64,000 bases of DNA from Dama dama. Lineage: Eukaryota > Chordata > Mammalia > Artiodactyla > Cervidae. Below the pieces are notes generated by a model that worked only from the letters and a program-made list of their open reading frames with translations, made no database searches and was not told the origin of the DNA. Made by a program: the position numbers and the translations under genes. Shown here in pieces: positions 59,515-64,000 of the stretch. The first letter of the stretch is position 1, and each line of letters begins with the position of its first letter. The stretch is taken from positions 41,116,001-41,180,000 of the forward strand of contig NC_083711.1 of NCBI RefSeq assembly GCF_033118175.1, in the 5' to 3' direction.

Positions 59515-59707
59515 CCATTTGACAAAGTACTTAGTAATAAACAAATATTAGAATCCTTAATATCCATATTAATATCCACACCTCTTTTATCATCACCAAA
59601 CAAAAAATTATAATTTCTTATTTTTCCAGTGCTTAGGCTGTTAACAAAATGCTTTTTTATGCCATTTTGATTTTTGTTGTTGTTGTTTGGGGTGAGGGGG
59701 TTAAACC

Positions 59708-60206
59708 ATTTATTTATTTACTTATTTATAGCCATGCTGAGTCTCTGCGGCTCCACCTGGGCTGTCTCAAGTTGCAGTGAGCAGAAACTACTTTCTAATT
59801 GTGATGTGTGGGCCTCTCACTGTGGTGGCTGCTCTGGTTGCAACACTCTGGGGGGCTTTAGTAGTGTTGATATGTGGGCTCGGTAGTTGTAGCCCATGGG
59901 CTTAGTTTGCCCCATGGCATGTGGGATCTTCCTGGACCAGGGATTCAACCTGTGTCCCCTGTATTGGCAGGCAGAGTCTTTAGCATTGGGCCACCAAGTG
60001 AAAGTGAAAGTCACTCAGTCGCATTGCACTCTTTGTGACCCCATTGACTACACAGCCCATGGAGCTCTCCAGGCCAGAATACTGGAGTGGGTAGCTGTTC
60101 CCTTCTCCAGGGGATCTTCCCAACCCAGGTATGGAACCCAGGTCTCTCGCATTGCAGGCAGATTCTTTACCAGCTAAACTACCAGGGAAGCCCAAGGAAG
60201 TCCCAT
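59708..60206 (-). mobile_element. CHR-type cetartiodactyl SINE, split by a Bov-tA
   Basis: From the tail (TTTATTTATTTACTTATTTA, 59708-59730) through CATGCTGAGTCTCTGCGGCT, GAAACTACTTTCTAATTGTG, GCATGTGGGATCTTCCTGGA and CTGTATTGGCAGGCAGAGTC to the head GGGCCACCAAG; after the inserted Bov-tA it finishes with GGAAGTCC. This is the reverse complement of a tRNA-derived CHR SINE. Confidence 0.85.
59999..60191 (-). mobile_element. Bov-tA SINE inside the CHR head
   Basis: TGAAAGTGAAAGTCACTCAG ... CCAGCTAAACTACCAGGGAA, reverse complement. CCAAG flanks both sides (59994-59998 and 60192-60196), and the CHR head resumes as GGAAGTCC. Confidence 0.95.
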
Positions 60207-60734
60207 TTTCACTTTTTTCTGATTTCTTTTAAATTTGTGAACCTCAGTCCTATGTGCATATGGAGATAAAAGAGATTATTTCACTCAGTACCAGTACCAG
60301 TACTCTAATACTATAATTTATGCACAATAGCCTTCTTTAAACAGTCTTTAACTCACTAGTTTTTAAATATCAGCCTTCACTTGCCACTTCACCTCCAGAG
60401 AAAATCTAGTAAAAGCAACAGGCAATCTTTTGCCAATCCACTTAAAGAGCTTGCTTAAGTTTATAGAGAAAACATGTAATAAAGTTGATCCTTGAGATTA
60501 TATATCAATGTTACACTCACACAAAAATCTCACACTCAATACCTAAATGTGTGAATTTCTAAACAACAGAAAATGTGATTTCAGGGTCCAAAAGTTCCCT
60601 GATTCCTCTGAATCAAGAATATAAGTGTATTATTTTCACGATCATTAGCAAGGCTTTCCTGCATAAGATGCTTCATGAGAAAGGTCATTGGCAGCATTGC
60701 AGGACACAGCCCACGGCTGGAACCAGTTCAGTAT
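60207..60734. other. Unassigned spacer
   Basis: Contains a short ACCAGTACCAGTACT repeat (about 60290-60304). No family recognised. Confidence 0.5.
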
Positions 60735-60965
60735 AAGGATACCAAGCATTTACTATGTGTGAAGCACTGTATACATATTGTCTTATGTAAAGCTCACATC
60801 AGCCCTGCATAACACATCTTAAGTTGTTACATGAAGAAATGAGAGTTTAGAGGCACTGTCCTATCCAAGATAACACTGTCAGTACAGAACAGAATAAGAA
60901 TTCACACGTTAGGCCCTTTAGATTGCAAAGTCAATACCAGTACTCTTCATGCTCTGCTGCATATA
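60735..60965 (-). mobile_element. MIR SINE, near full length
   Basis: AAGCATTTACTATGTGTGAA GCACTGTATACATATTGTCT, GCTCACATCAGCCCTGCATA, AGAAATGAGAGTTTAGAGGC and TCAATACCAGTACTCTTCAT GCTCTGCTGCATA follow the reverse complement of MIR from its 3' end to its tRNA-like head. Confidence 0.85.
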
Positions 60966-63900
60966 CTTCACGAATGCTTCCTCTGTCCTGTCCCAATTCA
61001 GACCAACTGACAATTCCAGGGAGTTTATTATTTAGCATCTGTGTTTGCTAAATTTCAACATATTTTAAATTGAGGATGAAAAGACAGTATAAAAATGAAC
61101 TAAAAGATTTCTTAAGTCCCCCCAAACTGTGAATTAATACAAATTTAAATGGCTAGTGTTAAATGCTAAAGTAAAACGCTTGAAATGCAGTTGTAATAAA
61201 CTACTATTTTTTTTTTACTAAAACTAAACGTAAGGAGTGACATAAAATAATTGCAGATGCAGGGTGCATTGTCTCCCCTGCCCTCAGGTCTACTTTAACT
61301 AGGAAGCATAGATCATCCTGAGATTAAAATATTCTACTCAAACTAAGTATTATCACTCAGATATATTTCAGAGTTAATAGTTTGAAGCCAGTACTGTTTC
61401 AGACAGGCATCTAATGTTTTCAACATTGTGTCTTGGTATTACAAGCTCAACTCAAAGCAACATGTAAACAATATAAAGTTTTAGAAACTATCGAAATCTT
61501 TAAACCCTGACTGCCTTAATAACTGGGGATTATTGCAAAGCTGTCCTGTTAGTCCTGAAGGAATCACTGTCATATATTTAGAATTGAAGTAATTATCCCT
61601 CAAGGCAGGAGATAGAGAATAACCATATACCTCCAAAGGACAGTATTATTCTTTAAAAAAATTTTATGTTGTTAAGAAATAATTTTGTTTCACTTGATGA
61701 ATTCCATTAATTGACTAGTAAACAGAGTGCAAAAGTAAGTTCAAATGATTTTATTATTTTGAACAGTAAGTGAAATTACAGAATATTTCTTCTTGGCTGC
61801 CAACTGTTTTCTTCGTTTTAGGAGTACGATCCAGCTCCCAGTTAAAGTATTCAGGCTTTTCTTTGAAAGCTACTTATTTGCTTCTTGACTACAATCATGT
61901 GCTTTCAATTTCTTTTGCATTTTACCACTTACTTCTACTGCATTCTTTTATGGCTGAACGGCTGCCTGGCAAAATAGAAACTGAACCACAGTATGTAATT
62001 AAGTTCTTTGCACAATGAAAGTTAGTCATCGACACAATTAAACCACTGGCTTCAGAATCCACCACTGAAGGAATGAACAGCATAACCAAAGAACACGCAT
62101 TCCAAGAAGGTTTTCCTAAATCATGGGACTTGAGACCTGCCTGCTTTTTTGGTGTCATGACAAATATTCAAAATAAGATTACCTTCCAAAACTGAAAAGA
62201 ATTCATGTCTGATAGTGTCTTGTTTCTCCTCTATTAATCTTTTTACAGTTTTTTCACTGCTTTTGAGAATTCAGGACATTGGTGGCAAGATAAAACAATT
62301 TAGAAGTATTCTGCTCAAACCATGGGGAAAAAAGTCCCAAAATGTAAAATGTACTTTTTGACACAGATTAATTTAATAATATTTTGCTATTTTAGTATAA
62401 TCCATAATGTAATAATAAATGCAATAAAATATGGAAGAGTTGCATATGTTTTAATATGTTTCTGTTGTTAAAATTATAAGCAAGAATTTTAGTTTTAGTT
62501 AAAAATGATTTATTTGCTCTAGATATGTTTTAACATCATGCTAAATTGGATTTTAAGTTGATGATCAGATATGAATTAGATTAAAGAGAGCCATTTAGTT
62601 GATGAAAATGAACTGGAACAAACAAGAAAGCTGTAAATAGATACAATTTGGCTTTGAAAGTTTTATTTTTCAATAATAAAAATATCTCTAATTATCTCTT
62701 GCCCTCTTATCACCTTATTAATTTAAATCATATTCATAGGTTCTAATTGAAGCAAATATGAATTTAAGCTAAAGTATAAAATGTAGAATCACATATTGAA
62801 ACAGGTGTCATAAAGTTGTGATAACATTCAGTGACTGCAGTTGTTGACACTGACATAGTGTCTAAAGATTTTTATGTAAAGAAGACTGAATATAATATAA
62901 TCCTATTAATGTAAGGTGCTAATACGTGGAATAGTTCTCCTTTGATATTTTTGTTATAATGTTTTATTGTGATAACTAGTATTGATAAATATAACTTGAC
63001 CCCAATCAGATATATTAAAATATTAGCATCTACAGAATTCAAAAGATACACTATAATGAGCATTTCTAATTCTAATTTTTTGACTAAGCATTTGTTTTTC
63101 CGTTTCTAGAGTATCATATGTATTTTCTAGTTAATAGTAATTGAACATTGTCACTTTACTTACTCCTGTAACCACTAAAGATTTAATAAAATTTGAATTT
63201 ATGTTAAGTGGTGTGACATCCATTAAGTTGCTGGAAGAATAATGGAGAAAGTAAGGAAACATAACTACCATTTGGTTTGGGAAAACTTTGGTTTGCTTGT
63301 CCGTTTTTTACTGATTATATCACACTGTGTCCAACATTCACTGGATTGATACATCCTTCACTTTTTCCTTAGAACATTAAAAACACTTCTTCTTCAATTT
63401 TGAATGTTATTATTCCTTCATAATATGTAATTCAGTGTTTCACTATAACTATTTTCTCCAAGAAATTTATCTGTTAATGCTTTAGTGAATATGTCTAGAT
63501 TAGTAAATTGTGTCTTTAGGGAAAGTGAGTAAAGCACAGTGTCTTATACCACAGAGAGCTCTCAAAAATGTGATAACTTTCAAGCCTTGAGCATTTATGT
63601 TGGACAATGTTTTGAAACACATTTTCATTCTGCACATGTGAGGAAGGCAGCTACTCACCTGACTTAAAGCAAAGGAAAGGCAACTCCTGGCTTCAGCATT
63701 ATTTCTCAACACCATTATCTAATTTGATTTAAAGAATAAAATGTAAATAAAGTTGAAGAATAGAATTACTAAAGAATAGAAGATATAACTAATTATCCCA
63801 TGGTTAGTGAGTCAAACTAGCAAGTTGTAAGAGAGACTTGGAATTAAAAAATAAAATTTTTGTTAGATAAAATATTGATAATGGATCTTATTGGTTTTGT

Positions 63901-64000
63901 TGCTAAGTTTTTTCTCAAAATATTAGTGGGAGAATGAAATGGGATGATTGCAAGGGGGAGTCATGGAAATGTATCACCAGGACAAAAGACAGATAATAAA
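60966..64000. other. Unassigned 3-kb AT-rich stretch to window end
   Basis: No ruminant SINE or LINE recognised. Frames at 61770-62018 (82 aa) and 61922-62158 (minus, 78 aa) overlap and show no motif I know. 62440-62720 is TAAT/ATTA-rich high-complexity sequence. It may hold conserved non-coding DNA or very old repeats. Confidence 0.5.

Noticed and set aside
7500..60191. Regularly recurring similar segments as a CRISPR-like array
   Set aside because: The segments are dispersed SINEs in both orientations with irregular spacing and flanking target duplications, in a mammalian genome.

Overview
The window is mammalian nuclear DNA from a ruminant, most likely a bovid. The evidence is about 28 copies of the ruminant tRNA-Glu/BovB-derived SINEs (Bov-tA and Bov-A2 types), eleven copies of the BovB (RTE) LINE, a CHR-type cetartiodactyl SINE and L1 tails of the artiodactyl type. 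Older shared mammalian repeats (L2, MIR, MER5A, Tigger1, an MLT1-type LTR, an old L1) lie beneath them. The species cannot be settled from the sequence.

I find no host protein-coding gene, rRNA, true tRNA, CRISPR array or bacterial-style operon. The longest reading frames with recognisable similarity are remains of BovB reverse transcriptase, all broken by frameshifts, stops or truncation. The window reads as intergenic or deep intronic AT-rich DNA.

Layout. 0-1.2 kb: BovB relic cut by the window edge. 1.5-9.9 kb: scattered SINEs, L1 and L2 tails, one MER5A. 11.8-15.4 kb: a nearly full-length BovB on the minus strand with a 438-bp solo LTR inside it. 15.9-19.8 kb: L1 end, BovB ends, SINEs and AT or GT microsatellites. 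19.8-22.3 kb: unassigned. 22.9-24.9 kb: a Tigger1 DNA transposon relic. 25.3-27.3 kb: dense SINEs (including a tail-to-tail inverted pair) and an MLT1 LTR. 27.3-40.5 kb: mostly unassigned DNA with scattered SINEs, one BovB end, an L1 end and an L2 relic. 40.5-49.3 kb: four BovB copies close together, one inside an L2. 49.6-52.1 kb: an old L1 with its 5' region, interrupted by an inverted younger L1 tail. 52-64 kb: sparser SINEs, a composite Bov-tA, a CHR SINE with Bov-tA inside, a MIR, then 3 kb of unassigned AT-rich DNA.

Nested insertions give a consistent order: L2, MIR, Tigger1, MLT1, CHR and old L1 first; then BovB; then Bov-tA SINEs, the solo LTR and the young L1 tail. Several insertions have clear target-site duplications. 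I saw no evidence of a new biological system. The points most worth a second look are the composite SINE at 59.2 kb, the solo LTR with a repeated motif, the target-site triplication near 7.1 kb, the BovB cluster, and repeat-poor stretches (for example 33.3-33.9 kb) that may be conserved non-coding DNA. Family names come from memory of consensus sequences and were not checked by a search.
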